Assembly (NCBI RefSeq): GCF_038404985.1
Contig: NZ_JBBKBA010000004.1
Coordinates: forward strand, 1 to 64,000
DNA: 64,000 nt
Direction: 5' to 3'
Origin: Ferrovibrio sp. MS7
GTDB lineage: Bacteria; Pseudomonadota; Alphaproteobacteria; Ferrovibrionales; Ferrovibrionaceae
The position numbers were made by a program, and so were the translations under genes. Positions 16,997 to 25,902 of the stretch are shown here, piece after piece. Position 1 is the stretch's first letter. Each line of letters starts with the position of its first letter. The notes under the pieces were generated by a model, which was not told where the DNA came from, made no database searches, and saw only the letters and a list, made by a program, of their open reading frames with translations.

Positions 16997-17093
16997 GCGG
17001 CTGGAAAACCGGGTCAAAAAACACTGTTACGGGCTCTGCCCGGCTGGTATAGGCTGGCGACAGCAAACACAAAGAAAAAGCCGAGTTCTCCCC

Positions 17094-17684
17094 ATGCCGC
17101 TTTCCGCTCCGGCCCCGCGCCGGCATTTCCACACCCGCGCCATCGAGGCCCAGGGTTTCCGCCGTGATGACGGCCTCTGGGATGTGGAAGCCCATATCCG
17201 CGACACCAAGGCCTACGATTACGAGGAATTCTACCGCGGCAAGATGCCGGCCGGGCGGCCGGTGCATGCCATGAGCATCCGCCTCACCTTCGGCGACGAC
17301 ATGATCGTGAAGGAAGTGGAGGCCGTCACCGATGCCGCCCCCTACTCGCCCTGCCAGGATGTGGCGCCGCGTTTCCAGCAGCTCGTCGGCCTGCGCATCG
17401 GCGGCGGCTGGCGCATGCAGACGCGCCAGCGGCTGGGCGGCACCAAGGGCTGCACCCATATGGTGGAGCTGCTCGACGTGATCGCGACGGTGGCGTTCCA
17501 GACCATCACCAGCGGCCATGAGCCGGAGAAGCGCAGCGCCGCCAATATGTGGCACAGCGAAGGCGACAAGCCACCCTACTATCTGGATGGCTGCCATTCC
17601 TGGAATCGCAGCGGCGAGGTGGTGCGCGCGCAATTGCCGCAATTCTACATCGCTCCGGCACCCGCCGATCCAAAGGACGATTGA
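17094..17684 (+). CDS. DUF2889 family protein
   Basis: 196 residues matching the DUF2889 pattern by eye: HFHTRAIEAQGFRRDDGLWD, DTKAYDY, the segment LRIGGGWRMQTRQRLGG, then KGCTHMVELL. Cytoplasmic, with several conserved Cys and His residues that might bind metal. Function of the family is unknown. It stands alone between the signalling pair and a secreted hydrolase. Confidence 0.82.
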   Translation: MPLSAPAPRRHFHTRAIEAQGFRRDDGLWDVEAHIRDTKAYDYEEFYRGKMPAGRPVHAMSIRLTFGDDMIVKEVEAVTDAAPYSPCQDVAPRFQQLVGLRIGGGWRMQTRQRLGGTKGCTHMVELLDVIATVAFQTITSGHEPEKRSAANMWHSEGDKPPYYLDGCHSWNRSGEVVRAQLPQFYIAPAPADPKDD

Positions 17685-17751
17685 CGCAGCAGCTAGCCCG
17701 GTCCTAGCATCGCCTCTGGCTGAATAACCAGACAGATCGGAGGAAACGGCC

Positions 17752-18567
17752 ATGAAACTGCGGCAATTTACGCTCGCATTGACCACGCTTGTCGCCGCCT
17801 CGCTTGCCGCTACGGCAGGCATGGCGCAATCGAAGCCGGCCCTGAAGGAACTGGGCGGCAATCCGCCGGCCTCGATCATCTTCATCGGCAACAGCTTCTT
17901 CTATTACAACAACTCGATGCATGGCCATGTCGGCGCCATGGTCGCCGAGGGCATGCAGGGGCATCGCGTGCGCGGCTCGTCGGTGACGATCAGTGGCTCC
18001 GGCCTCGACTGGCATGACGTGAATTCCTACTTCCGCCCCGATGGCGTCGGCCGCTATTCCTTCGTCGCCAACAACGAAGTGGTGTTCAACCCGCCCACCG
18101 ACAAGCTGTTTGAAGTGGCGGTGATGATGGATTGCAGCCAGTGCCCGGTGCATCCGACGCTTTCGAAGGTGTTCACCGAATACACCAAGAAGCACTCCGA
18201 CACCGTGCGCAAGCATGGCGCCAAGCCGGTGTTCTTCATGTCCTGGGCCTACCAGGACAAGCCGGAGATGACCGAGCAGCTTGCCGAGGCATATACCAAG
18301 GCGGCGAATGACAATGGCGCCCTGGTGATCCCGGCCGGCCTTGCCTTCGCGCGCTCCATCGCGCAGAAGCCGGACCTCAACCTCTATGTCGCCGACAAGC
18401 GCCATCCCAGCCTGCCCGGCACCTACCTGGCGGCTGCCGTCACCTATGCCACGCTGTTCGGCAAGTCGCCGGTCGGCCTGAAATACAGCGCCGGCCTCAG
18501 CCCGGACGTGACCGCGCATCTGCAGCAGGTGGCACAGGATACCGTGAAGTCCTATCTCGGGCGGTAA
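17752..18567 (+). CDS. Secreted SGNH/GDSL-like hydrolase
   Basis: 271 residues with a signal peptide ending near ATAGMAQS. Block I of the SGNH fold reads IFIGNSFFYYN (GNS in place of GDS) and the C-terminal Asp-His block reads DKRHPSLPGTYLAA. An AGGAAA ribosome site precedes the ATG. Likely an esterase or acyl hydrolase of unknown substrate in the periplasm or outside; the family call is by eye. A strong terminator follows. Confidence 0.75.
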   Translation: MKLRQFTLALTTLVAASLAATAGMAQSKPALKELGGNPPASIIFIGNSFFYYNNSMHGHVGAMVAEGMQGHRVRGSSVTISGSGLDWHDVNSYFRPDGVGRYSFVANNEVVFNPPTDKLFEVAVMMDCSQCPVHPTLSKVFTEYTKKHSDTVRKHGAKPVFFMSWAYQDKPEMTEQLAEAYTKAANDNGALVIPAGLAFARSIAQKPDLNLYVADKRHPSLPGTYLAAAVTYATLFGKSPVGLKYSAGLSPDVTAHLQQVAQDTVKSYLGR

Positions 18568-18601
18568 TACCCGGGCGGTAATCCTGGCCTGAACCGCTTT
18601 A

Positions 18602-18641
18602 ACACCCCGCCCCAGCAATACCGGGGCGGGGTGTTTCATTT
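18602..18641 (+). terminator. Rho-independent terminator
   Basis: A perfect 12-bp stem ACACCCCGCCCC (18602-18613) and its complement (18623-18634) is followed by TTCATTTT. It ends the SGNH hydrolase transcript. Confidence 0.9.
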
Positions 18642-18691
18642 TCACAACCTGCCTGCTTGAGTCAGGTCCGCAAGCCTGCCAAGCTCAGGTT

Positions 18692-18964
18692 ATGTGCCGC
18701 TGGTGCGATACCGATAGCGACCCGACGATTGCGCAATTGCCGCCCCAGGCGCAGAGCCTGCAGCGCCGCATCACGCAGTTGCTCCCCCTGCTCGAAACCC
18801 CCGATGCCCTGCCGCCCGCCGATGCCCTGCGCATCAGCCAGATGATCCTCGGCCTGCTCGACCAGTTCGACGCGCTGCTGGGTGAGGACGCGCCCTGCCG
18901 CGCCCGCCTCGGCCTGCCGCGCGCGCTCGCCGGCCAGGCCCCCGCCTTTCCCGCCCTGCAATAG
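18692..18964 (+). CDS. Small hypothetical protein with CxxC
   Basis: 90 residues starting MCRWCDTDSDPTIAQL, so a CRWC pair sits at the extreme N-terminus; the middle is a predicted amphipathic helix (LLPLLETPDALPPADALRIS). No family recognised. It follows a terminator and ends 21 bases before the M20 amidohydrolase gene, with which it may be co-transcribed. Confidence 0.5.
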   Translation: MCRWCDTDSDPTIAQLPPQAQSLQRRITQLLPLLETPDALPPADALRISQMILGLLDQFDALLGEDAPCRARLGLPRALAGQAPAFPALQ

Positions 18965-18985
18965 CCCAGAACAGAAAGCTCCACG

Positions 18986-20245
18986 ATGACCGCGCAGAAT
19001 ATCAGCCGTTCCGCCAAGGCATTCCAGATGATCGATGGCCTGCTGCCGGAACTGGAGCGGATCTATCTCGACCTGCATGCCAACCCGGAATTGTCGCTGC
19101 AGGAAGTGCGCACCGCCGGCATCGCCGCCACATGGCTGGAGACTTGCGGCGCCGAGGTGCATACCGGCATCGGCAAGACCGGCGTGGTCGGCCTGCTGAA
19201 GAATGGCGATGGCCCGGTGATCCTGCTGCGCGCCGATATGGATGCCCTGCCGGTAAAGGAAAAGACCGGGCTGCCCTATGCCAGCACCGCCACCGGCATC
19301 GACCGTTTCGGCCAGTCGGTGTCGATCATGCATGCCTGCGCCCATGACATGCATGTCACCTGGCTGATGGCGGTGATGAAGATCCTTAGCGAAACCCGCG
19401 ATAGCTGGCGCGGCACAGTGATGGCGGTGTTCCAGCCGGCCGAGGAAATCGGTGCCGGCGCCAGCGGCATGCTGGCCGATGGCATGGTGAAGCGTTTCCC
19501 GAAGCCGACGGTGTGCTTAGGGCAGCATCTGGTGCCGCTGCCCGCCGGCCAGATCGGCTACCGCCCCGGCACGGCGATGTCGGCCGCCGACAGTTTCGAA
19601 GTACGCATGTTCGGCCGCGGCGCCCATGGCTCGCAGCCGCAGAACAGCGTCGATCCGGTGGTGATGGCGTCCGCCACCGTGATGCGGCTGCAGACCATCG
19701 TCAGCCGCGAAGTGGCGATGATGGATTCAGCCGTGGTCACGGTCGGCACGATTCAGTCGGGCCTGAATGAAAACGTGATCCCCGATGAAGCGATTCTCCG
19801 CCTAAACGTGCGCAGCTTCAAGGAACAGGTGCGCCAGCGCGTGCTGGCTTCGGTGAAGCGCATCATCGAGGCGGAAGCCACCGCCTCGAACGCACCGAAG
19901 CCGCCGGCCTTCACCACGATCAGCCAGTTCCCGGTCACCATCAACGACGAGACCGCGACCGCACGCACCATCGACGGCATGAGCCGCCATGCCAGCGTCG
20001 CGCCGGTGGAATTGCCCGAGCCGCTGACGGGGAGCGAGGATTTCGGCCTGTTCGGCACCGCCTGGGGCGTGCCTTCCGTGTTCTGGCTGATCGGCGGCAC
20101 CGATCACGGCATCTGGCAGGCAGCGCAGGAAAAAGGCGAGCCGCTGCCGGTGAACCACTCGCCGTTCTTCGCGCCACAGATTCACCCGACGCTCAAGACC
20201 GGCGTGCAGGCGATGCTCGGCGCGGCTTATGCGTGGCTCGACTAG
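18986..20245 (+). CDS. M20-family amidohydrolase (hippurate hydrolase/IAA-amino acid hydrolase type)
   Basis: 419 residues. Metal-binding motifs of the M20D group are visible: RADMDALPV, MHACAHDMHV with the HACxHD core, and the glutamates of QPAEEIGAG near residue 150. The dimerisation domain includes GAHGSQPQNSVDP. It hydrolyses N-acyl amino acids or similar amides in the cytoplasm; exact substrate unknown. Its TAG stop overlaps the stop of the convergent winged-helix gene by CTAG. Confidence 0.9.
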   Translation: MTAQNISRSAKAFQMIDGLLPELERIYLDLHANPELSLQEVRTAGIAATWLETCGAEVHTGIGKTGVVGLLKNGDGPVILLRADMDALPVKEKTGLPYASTATGIDRFGQSVSIMHACAHDMHVTWLMAVMKILSETRDSWRGTVMAVFQPAEEIGAGASGMLADGMVKRFPKPTVCLGQHLVPLPAGQIGYRPGTAMSAADSFEVRMFGRGAHGSQPQNSVDPVVMASATVMRLQTIVSREVAMMDSAVVTVGTIQSGLNENVIPDEAILRLNVRSFKEQVRQRVLASVKRIIEAEATASNAPKPPAFTTISQFPVTINDETATARTIDGMSRHASVAPVELPEPLTGSEDFGLFGTAWGVPSVFWLIGGTDHGIWQAAQEKGEPLPVNHSPFFAPQIHPTLKTGVQAMLGAAYAWLD

Positions 20246-20595
20246 GCAGCCCTTACGGTAAAGTCGACATGGATGGCATCGAAGGGGAATTCGATCTTGC
20301 CGTCCTCCCGCTTCCATAGCAGACCGGCGGCAAGCAGCGCCTTGATGTCGCCATGCACGCCGCTGGGATCGCGCCCAACCTTGCGCGCCGCCTCGCGGAC
20401 GCCAAGCGGCCCCGCACCGGCCAGGGCTTCGAGCAGCGACCAGCGGCGCGGCGCCAGCACCTGCCAGAGCAATTCGCGCGAGGCAAAAGATATGCGCGGC
20501 GGCAGCTTACGGCCCTTGGTGGCGGCAGCCATGCGTTCCGCCATCTGGCGGCGCATGTCATCCGGTGCGGCGATGTCGATAGTCAACGTCCTCAT
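20242..20595 (-). CDS. Winged-helix protein (HVO_A0114-like), putative antitoxin
   Basis: 117 residues beginning MRTLTIDIAAPDDMRRQ. The middle holds an HTH, ALAGAGPLGVREAARKVG with RDPSGVHGDIKALLAAGLL. The ATG at 20595 has GGAGG upstream and overlaps the stop of the DUF6516 gene by ATGA, so the two are translationally coupled. A Met at 20607 is the alternative start. The order, with the putative toxin first, and the DNA-binding fold suggest an autoregulating antitoxin, by inference. Confidence 0.75.
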   Translation of the reverse strand: MRTLTIDIAAPDDMRRQMAERMAAATKGRKLPPRISFASRELLWQVLAPRRWSLLEALAGAGPLGVREAARKVGRDPSGVHGDIKALLAAGLLWKREDGKIEFPFDAIHVDFTVRAA

Positions 20596-20879
20596 TTCCG
20601 CCTCCATGTATCCACCTCCGCCCAGAAATCGGCGAGCAACGTGTCAAGGTCGCTGAACGCATAGGGCCGTTCCTTGCCGCCGGCATGGCGATGGTCGCCT
20701 TTGCCTGCCTCGTTGTCGTAACGGATCACGCAGATACCATCCTCGACATAGGCCAGCCTATATTTCAGCGGATGCTGGGAACCGCGCAGCGGGCGCTCCA
20801 GCCGCCAGACCACCAGTTCGACGAAGCTGGTTTCGTCAAGGATGTAGCGTTCGTCGATCAGCAAATCAGCCGGCATGTT
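20592..20879 (-). CDS. DUF6516 family protein, putative toxin
   Basis: 95 residues: MPADLLIDERYILDETSF, then FVELVVWRLERPLRGSQH, KYRLAYVEDGICVIRYDNE and GKGDHRHAGG, the DUF6516 pattern as I recall it. The HRH cluster next to acidic residues could be an active site. The start at 20879 was preferred because repeats resembling an operator lie immediately upstream; a Met at 20978 would add 33 residues unlike the family. It pairs with the coupled winged-helix gene. Toxicity is inferred, not known. Confidence 0.75.
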   Translation of the reverse strand, partial: NMPADLLIDERYILDETSFVELVVWRLERPLRGSQHPLKYRLAYVEDGICVIRYDNEAGKGDHRHAGGKERPYAFSDLDTLLADFWAEVDTWRRK

Positions 20880-20940
20880 GCGATTTAGAACAACACACCG
20901 GCTGTATGTTGTCAATTTCAACAACACATCGGCAGAATTG
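20880..20940 (-). promoter_or_regulatory. Candidate operator of the DUF6516 module
   Basis: AACAACACACCGGC (20889-20902) recurs with one mismatch as AACAACACATCGGC (20920-20933), start to start 31 bases apart, about three helical turns. Between them TGTTG and CAACA form an inverted repeat. TTGACA is present on the minus strand in the same stretch. Cooperative autorepression by the winged-helix protein is likely by inference. Confidence 0.5.
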
Positions 20941-20979
20941 CTTGCATCATCAAATTCTGTGGCAAAATACTGCTTCACT

Positions 20980-21279
20980 CACTCACTCGATCTGCATTAT
21001 AATGCAGGAATGGCTGCGCGAGCGGCCTGGGAGGGGTGAAAGGGCGCAAGCCCATGCTGCGCGCGGTGGCCAACCGCCCGCTTCGACCATTTTCCTGCCA
21101 GTGCCAATACCCGCAGCTTAAGGCTCGGCGTGGACTTAAGCCCTAGCTGCCATTACGGTTTCGCGTGATGGTGGGCAGCGGCTGAGACTGCGGCCAGCCG
21201 GGTGAGGAATAATCGGTGGGGGCAAGGCGCGGCCGGGGTGGCCGGCCCGGTATCTCCCGCCGGATCAGGGGAGAGAAAC
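20980..21279 (+). promoter_or_regulatory. Upstream region of the Liv-type operon
   Basis: About 300 bases without a gene. A perfect 16-bp palindrome CTGCATTATAATGCAG lies at 20992-21007 and contains TATAAT (20998-21003), so an operator overlapping a -10 box is plausible. The -35 side is weak. The rest, including the GC-rich stretch up to the ribosome site, shows nothing further. Confidence 0.45.
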
Positions 21280-22476
21280 ATGAAAGTGTCCACGCTGCTT
21301 CGCATGACCAGTGCCCTGGCGCTGGCCGCGCCGCTGGCTTTCGGTGCCATGGAGGCTGCCGCGCAGCCGGCCAAGAAGATCAAGATCGGCTTCGTCACCA
21401 CGCTGTCCGGCCCCAACGCCGCCTATGGCCAGGACATGAAGAACGCCTTCGACCTGGCGCTCGAGCATCTTGGCAAGAAGATGGGCGGCATCGCGGTGGA
21501 AGTCGTCTATGAAGACGACGAGCAGAAGCCGGAAGTCGGCAAGCAGAAGACCGAGAAGCTGCTGCAGCGCGACAAGGTGGATTTCGTCGCCGGCTTCATC
21601 TGGTCGAACGTGCTGCTGGCGTCCTACAAGCCGGTGGTGGATGCGCAGACCTTCCTGATCAGCGCCAATGCCGGCCCCTCCCAGCTCGCCGGCGAGATGT
21701 GCAATCCGTATTTCTTCTCGGCCTCCTGGCAGAACGACCAGAACACCATGGCGATGGGCGAATTGCTGAACCATAAGGGCGCCAAGAAGGCCTATCTGGT
21801 AGCGCCGAACTATGCCGCCGGCCAGGACATGGTCAACGGCGTGAAGGCCACCTTCAAGGGCGAAGTGGTGGGCCAGGACATGACCAAGTGGCCTGACCAG
21901 CTCGACTTCTCGGCCGAGATTTCCAAGATCCGCGCCGCCAAGCCGGATGCGGTCTTCGTCTTCTTCCCCTCGCGCTGGGGCGTGCAGTTCTACACCCAGT
22001 ATGCCCAGGCCGGCCTGAAGAAGGACATCCCGCTCTACTCCACCTACACGGTGGACGCGGTGACCCTGAAACTGCAGAAGGACCTAGCGCTGGATACCTT
22101 CCTCACCCTGTGGTGGGCGCCGGATCTGCCCTATGCCGCGAATCAGAAGATGGTCGGCGACTTCAAGAAGAAGCATGGCTCGGCCCCGACCTTCTACGGT
22201 GCCCAGAGCTATGACGCCGCCAACCTGATCAACTCCGCCGTGGTCGCCACCAAGGGCAACCTGAAGGACAAGGAAGCGGTGCGCGCGGCGCTGAAGGCGG
22301 CGAAGTTCGATTCAGTGCGCGGCCCGATCAAGTTCGGCAACAACCAGTTCCCGATCCACAACATCTATCAGCAGGAAGTCTACAAGGTGTCGGATACCGA
22401 ATACGACATCCGCACCGTGTCGACCGTGCTGAAGGATTTCCAGGATCCCTATGCCGCGAAGTGCCCGATGAAGTAA
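21280..22476 (+). CDS. Liv-type ABC transporter substrate-binding protein, copy 1
   Basis: 398-residue periplasmic binding protein of the type 1 (LivK) fold. Signal peptide ends near MEAAAQP; mature part opens KKIKIGFVTTLSGPNAAYGQ. A GGGGAGAG ribosome site precedes the ATG at 21280. It is a close paralogue of the next gene, sharing the stretch EDDEQKPEVGKQKTEK. A hairpin follows the stop, likely boosting its level. The ligand may be an amino acid, amide or aromatic acid; not determinable. Confidence 0.9.
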   Translation: MKVSTLLRMTSALALAAPLAFGAMEAAAQPAKKIKIGFVTTLSGPNAAYGQDMKNAFDLALEHLGKKMGGIAVEVVYEDDEQKPEVGKQKTEKLLQRDKVDFVAGFIWSNVLLASYKPVVDAQTFLISANAGPSQLAGEMCNPYFFSASWQNDQNTMAMGELLNHKGAKKAYLVAPNYAAGQDMVNGVKATFKGEVVGQDMTKWPDQLDFSAEISKIRAAKPDAVFVFFPSRWGVQFYTQYAQAGLKKDIPLYSTYTVDAVTLKLQKDLALDTFLTLWWAPDLPYAANQKMVGDFKKKHGSAPTFYGAQSYDAANLINSAVVATKGNLKDKEAVRAALKAAKFDSVRGPIKFGNNQFPIHNIYQQEVYKVSDTEYDIRTVSTVLKDFQDPYAAKCPMK

Positions 22477-22483
22477 CGCTGCG

Positions 22484-22522
22484 ATGGCGGCCTGGATTTC
22501 TCCGGGCCGCCATTTGCTTTGA
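22484..22522 (+). terminator. Hairpin after binding protein copy 1
   Basis: ATGGCGGCC (22484-22492) pairs with GGCCGCCAT (22505-22513) and is followed by a T-rich run (TTGCTTTG). Probable terminator or attenuator between the two binding-protein genes. Confidence 0.65.
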
Positions 22523-22640
22523 CTGACATTCGTCCGTAACGTATCGGCCAAGGGGGAACATCCGCAGGGCAATGTGTTTTCAACCAGGCAGCGCCGGCCG
22601 GCAGCCGGCAGCGCCGCCATTGCATCTGCAGGAGATCGTC

Positions 22641-23849
22641 ATGCCGCCGCGTCCGTCCGCCCTTTCCTTCCGCATCACCGCCCTTGCTGCCGCCATGCTG
22701 GCCTGCGGCAGCCTCAGCGCCCTGCCTGCCCAGGCGCAGCCAGCCAAGAAGGTCAAGATCGGTTTCGTCACCACGCTGTCCGGCCCCAATGCCGCCTATG
22801 GCCAGGACATGAAGCAGGCCGTGGAACTGGCGCTCGAGCATCTCGGCAAGAAGGCCGGCGGCGTGCCGCTGGAGGTGCTGTTCGAGGATGACGAGCAGAA
22901 GCCGGAAGTCGGCAAGCAGAAGACCGAGAAGCTGCTGCAGCGCGACAAGGTGGATTTCCTCGCCGGCTATATCTGGTCGAACGTGCTGCTGGCTTCCTAC
23001 AAGATCGCCACCGACAACCAGACCTTCCTCATCAGCGCCAATGCCGGCCCGTCGCAGCTTGCCGGCGAGCAGTGCAATCCGTATTTCTTCTCGGCTTCGT
23101 GGCAGAATGACCAGCCGCATATGGGCGTCGGCGAATTGCTGAACCAGAAGGGCGCGCGTCGTCTCTATATCGTGGCGCCGAATTATGCCGCTGGCCAGGA
23201 TGGCGCCAATGGCGTCAAGAGCCTGTTCAAGGGCCAGGTGGTGGGCCAGGACATGACCAAGTGGCCCGACCAGCTCGACTTCTCCGCCGAGATCACCAAG
23301 ATCCGCGCCGCCAAGCCGGATGCGGTCTATGTCTTCTTCCCCGGCCGCTGGGGCGCGCAGTTCTTCACGCAATACAGCCAGGCCGGTCTCAAAGCCGAGG
23401 TGCCGCTCTATTCCGCCTTCACGGTCGATGCCGTGTCGCTGAAACTGCAGAAGGAAACCGCGCAGGACACCTTCCTCGCCATGACCTGGGGACCGGACTT
23501 GCCCTATGCCGCCAACCAGAAGCTGGTCGGCGGCTTCAAGCAGAAGCATGGCTCCAGCCCGACCTTCTACGGCGCCCAGAGCTATGATGCGATCAACCTG
23601 ATCGCCTCGGCGGTGGCGGCGACCAAGGGCAACCTGAAGGACAAGCAGGCGGTTGGCGAGGCACTGAAGGCGGCCAAGTTCGATTCCGTGCGCGGCCCGT
23701 TCAAGTTCGGCAACAACCAGTTCCCGATCCAGAACATCTACCAGCAGGAAGTCTACAAGACAGCCGATGGCGGCTTCGACCTGCGCACCATCAGCACGGT
23801 GATGACCGCGCACCAGGATGTGCATGCCGCCAAATGCCCGATGAAGTAA
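22641..23849 (+). CDS. Liv-type ABC transporter substrate-binding protein, copy 2
   Basis: 402 residues. The signal peptide differs from copy 1 (ending near LPAQAQP) while the mature sequence is near-identical over long blocks. The ATG at 22641 follows CAGGAGA. The pair arose by tandem duplication; different pocket residues (for example SAFTVDAVSLKL here and STYTVDAVTLKL in copy 1) may give different ligand ranges. It precedes livH by 29 bases. Confidence 0.9.
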   Translation: MPPRPSALSFRITALAAAMLACGSLSALPAQAQPAKKVKIGFVTTLSGPNAAYGQDMKQAVELALEHLGKKAGGVPLEVLFEDDEQKPEVGKQKTEKLLQRDKVDFLAGYIWSNVLLASYKIATDNQTFLISANAGPSQLAGEQCNPYFFSASWQNDQPHMGVGELLNQKGARRLYIVAPNYAAGQDGANGVKSLFKGQVVGQDMTKWPDQLDFSAEITKIRAAKPDAVYVFFPGRWGAQFFTQYSQAGLKAEVPLYSAFTVDAVSLKLQKETAQDTFLAMTWGPDLPYAANQKLVGGFKQKHGSSPTFYGAQSYDAINLIASAVAATKGNLKDKQAVGEALKAAKFDSVRGPFKFGNNQFPIQNIYQQEVYKTADGGFDLRTISTVMTAHQDVHAAKCPMK

Positions 23850-23878
23850 CCCTCTAGCGAAAGCGTAAAGCGCCCATC

Positions 23879-24808
23879 ATGCTGTTGTTGATCCTCGAGC
23901 AATTCCTGAACGGCCTGCAGATCGGTCTGCTGCTGTTCCTGCTCGCCGCCGGCCTCACCCTGGTTTTCGGTATCATGGACCTGGTGAACCTGGCGCATGG
24001 TTCGCTCTACATGATGGGCGCGTATTTCGCCGCTGTCTTCGTGCAATGGACCGGCAATTTCTACATCGGTGCCTTGCTGGCGCTGCCCGCCGGCCTGCTG
24101 CTCGGCATCGCCACTGAATATGTCGCGCTGCGCAGCCTCTATGCCCGCGACCATCTCGATCAGGTGCTGGCGACCTTCGGCCTGATCCTGTTCTTTAATG
24201 AATTCGCCCGCCTGATCTTCGGTGCCGGCGGCATGGCGATCGAACTGCCCGCCATCCTCGCCGGCCAGATCGAAATTGTGCCCGGCCTGCCCTACCCGAC
24301 CTACCGCTTCGTGATCATCGCCATGGGCCTGCTCTGCGCCGGCATCTTGTATCTGCTGGTTCAGAAGACGCGGCTCGGCATGCTGATCCGCGCCGGAGCC
24401 TCGAACCGCGAGATGGTTGGCGCGCTCGGCATCGACATCAAGCTGCTGTTCACCCTGGTCTTCGGCCTCGGTTCGGCGCTGGCAGCCCTCGCCGGCCTGA
24501 TGGCCGGGCCGATTGCCACGGTGCAGATCGGCATGGGCGACAATGTGCTGATCCTCTGCCTTGTCGTCATCGTCATCGGCGGCCTCGGTTCGATCCGTGG
24601 CGCCTTCATCGCTGCCGTGCTGGTCGGCGTGCTGGAAACCATGGGCCGCGCCTTCCTGCCGCAGATCCTGGGCCAGTTCCTCAATCCGTCGCAGGCAGGT
24701 TTCCTGGCGCAGTCGCTCTCCTCCATGCTGGTCTACATCTTGATGGCCGGCGTGCTGGTGTTGCGCCCGGCCGGCCTGTTCCCGGCCCCTGGCACGCCGG
24801 GGCGCTGA
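23879..24808 (+). CDS. livH: Branched-chain-type ABC transporter permease LivH
   Basis: 309-residue inner-membrane permease with about eight hydrophobic segments and the LivH start LNGLQIGLLLFLLAAGLTLV followed by GIMDLVNLAHGSLYMMG. The segment IVIGGLGSIRGAFIAAVLVG is the EAA-like loop. It forms the channel with LivM, which starts two bases after its stop. Confidence 0.92.
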   Translation: MLLLILEQFLNGLQIGLLLFLLAAGLTLVFGIMDLVNLAHGSLYMMGAYFAAVFVQWTGNFYIGALLALPAGLLLGIATEYVALRSLYARDHLDQVLATFGLILFFNEFARLIFGAGGMAIELPAILAGQIEIVPGLPYPTYRFVIIAMGLLCAGILYLLVQKTRLGMLIRAGASNREMVGALGIDIKLLFTLVFGLGSALAALAGLMAGPIATVQIGMGDNVLILCLVVIVIGGLGSIRGAFIAAVLVGVLETMGRAFLPQILGQFLNPSQAGFLAQSLSSMLVYILMAGVLVLRPAGLFPAPGTPGR

Positions 24809-24810
24809 CC

Positions 24811-25902
24811 ATGCAGACACGCTTTTCCATCAGTACAGTCGTTGCCCTGGTCCTGCTCACCCTGCTGGCACTGGTGCCGACCGCCTCGCAGGTGTTCCAG
24901 GATCCGTTCCTGCTGACGCTGTTCACCCGCATTGTCATCCTGGCGCTCGCCTCGGTGTCGCTGAACTTCATCCTCGGCTATGGCGGCCTGGTCAGCTTCG
25001 GCCATGCCGCCTTCATCGGCGTCGGCGGCTACACCGTCGGCATCATGGCCAAGCACGAAGTCTATGCGGCCTGGTTGCAATGGCCGCTGGCGCTGGCGAT
25101 GTCCGCCTTCGTCGCCCTGATCATGGGGCTGCTGTCGCTCCGCACGCGCGGCATCTTCTTCATCATGATCACCCTGGCCCTGGCGCAACTCGTCTACTAC
25201 ATGGGCAACGGCGCCTATGCCTATGGCGGCGACGATGGCCTCACCATCCTGCGGCGTTCGGATTTCGCCGGCCTGATCGACCTCAAGCATCGCCCGAGCT
25301 TCTATTATCTCTGCTGGGCTTTGCTCTGCCTGGCGCTGTATCTCTGTCACCGCGTGGTGAATTCACGCTTCGGCATGGTGCTGCAAGGCGCCAAGAGCAA
25401 CGACCGCCGCATGGCCGCCATCGGCTTTCCGGTGTTCCGCTACCGCCTTGCCGCCTTCGTCGCCGCCGGCACCACCTGCGGCCTAGCCGGCGTGCTGCTG
25501 GCCAACCACACCGATTTCGTCAGCCCGGCACTGATGCACTGGACCCGCTCCGGCGACCTCATCGTCATGGTGGTGCTGGGCGGCATGGGCAGCCTGTTCG
25601 GGCCGCTATTCGGTGCCCTGAGCTTCCTGGCGCTGGAGGAAATCCTCTCCAGCTACAGCGAATACTGGAAGCTGTTCTTCGGCCCGCTGCTGGTGCTGGT
25701 GGTGATCTTCGCGCGCGGCGGCATCGATGGCGCCCTGCAGCGCGGCCATGGCGGCATCCTGCTGGCGATCCTCGGCGGCTTCGTGCTGCTGCATGGCATC
25801 CACCTGTTCTACGATGACCTGTGGTACATCCCGGCGGCGCTGATTGCAGCAGCAATCGCGCTTGCTGTGGTGGCCAACCGTGGCCTGCGGAGGCTGTCAT
25901 GA
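24811..25902 (+). CDS. livM: Branched-chain-type ABC transporter permease LivM
   Basis: 363 residues with about nine to ten hydrophobic segments. LivM marks are NFILGYGGLVSFGHAAFIGVG and VVLGGMGSLFGPLFGALSFL. A C-terminal pair of extra hydrophobic segments (GILLAILGGFVLLHGIHLF) extends the usual length. Its stop overlaps the livG start by ATGA. Confidence 0.92.
   Translation: MQTRFSISTVVALVLLTLLALVPTASQVFQDPFLLTLFTRIVILALASVSLNFILGYGGLVSFGHAAFIGVGGYTVGIMAKHEVYAAWLQWPLALAMSAFVALIMGLLSLRTRGIFFIMITLALAQLVYYMGNGAYAYGGDDGLTILRRSDFAGLIDLKHRPSFYYLCWALLCLALYLCHRVVNSRFGMVLQGAKSNDRRMAAIGFPVFRYRLAAFVAAGTTCGLAGVLLANHTDFVSPALMHWTRSGDLIVMVVLGGMGSLFGPLFGALSFLALEEILSSYSEYWKLFFGPLLVLVVIFARGGIDGALQRGHGGILLAILGGFVLLHGIHLFYDDLWYIPAALIAAAIALAVVANRGLRRLS

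Noticed and set aside
22449-23825. Long reverse-strand frame of about 458 residues
   Set aside because: Antisense to the second binding-protein gene; shadow of its codon bias.
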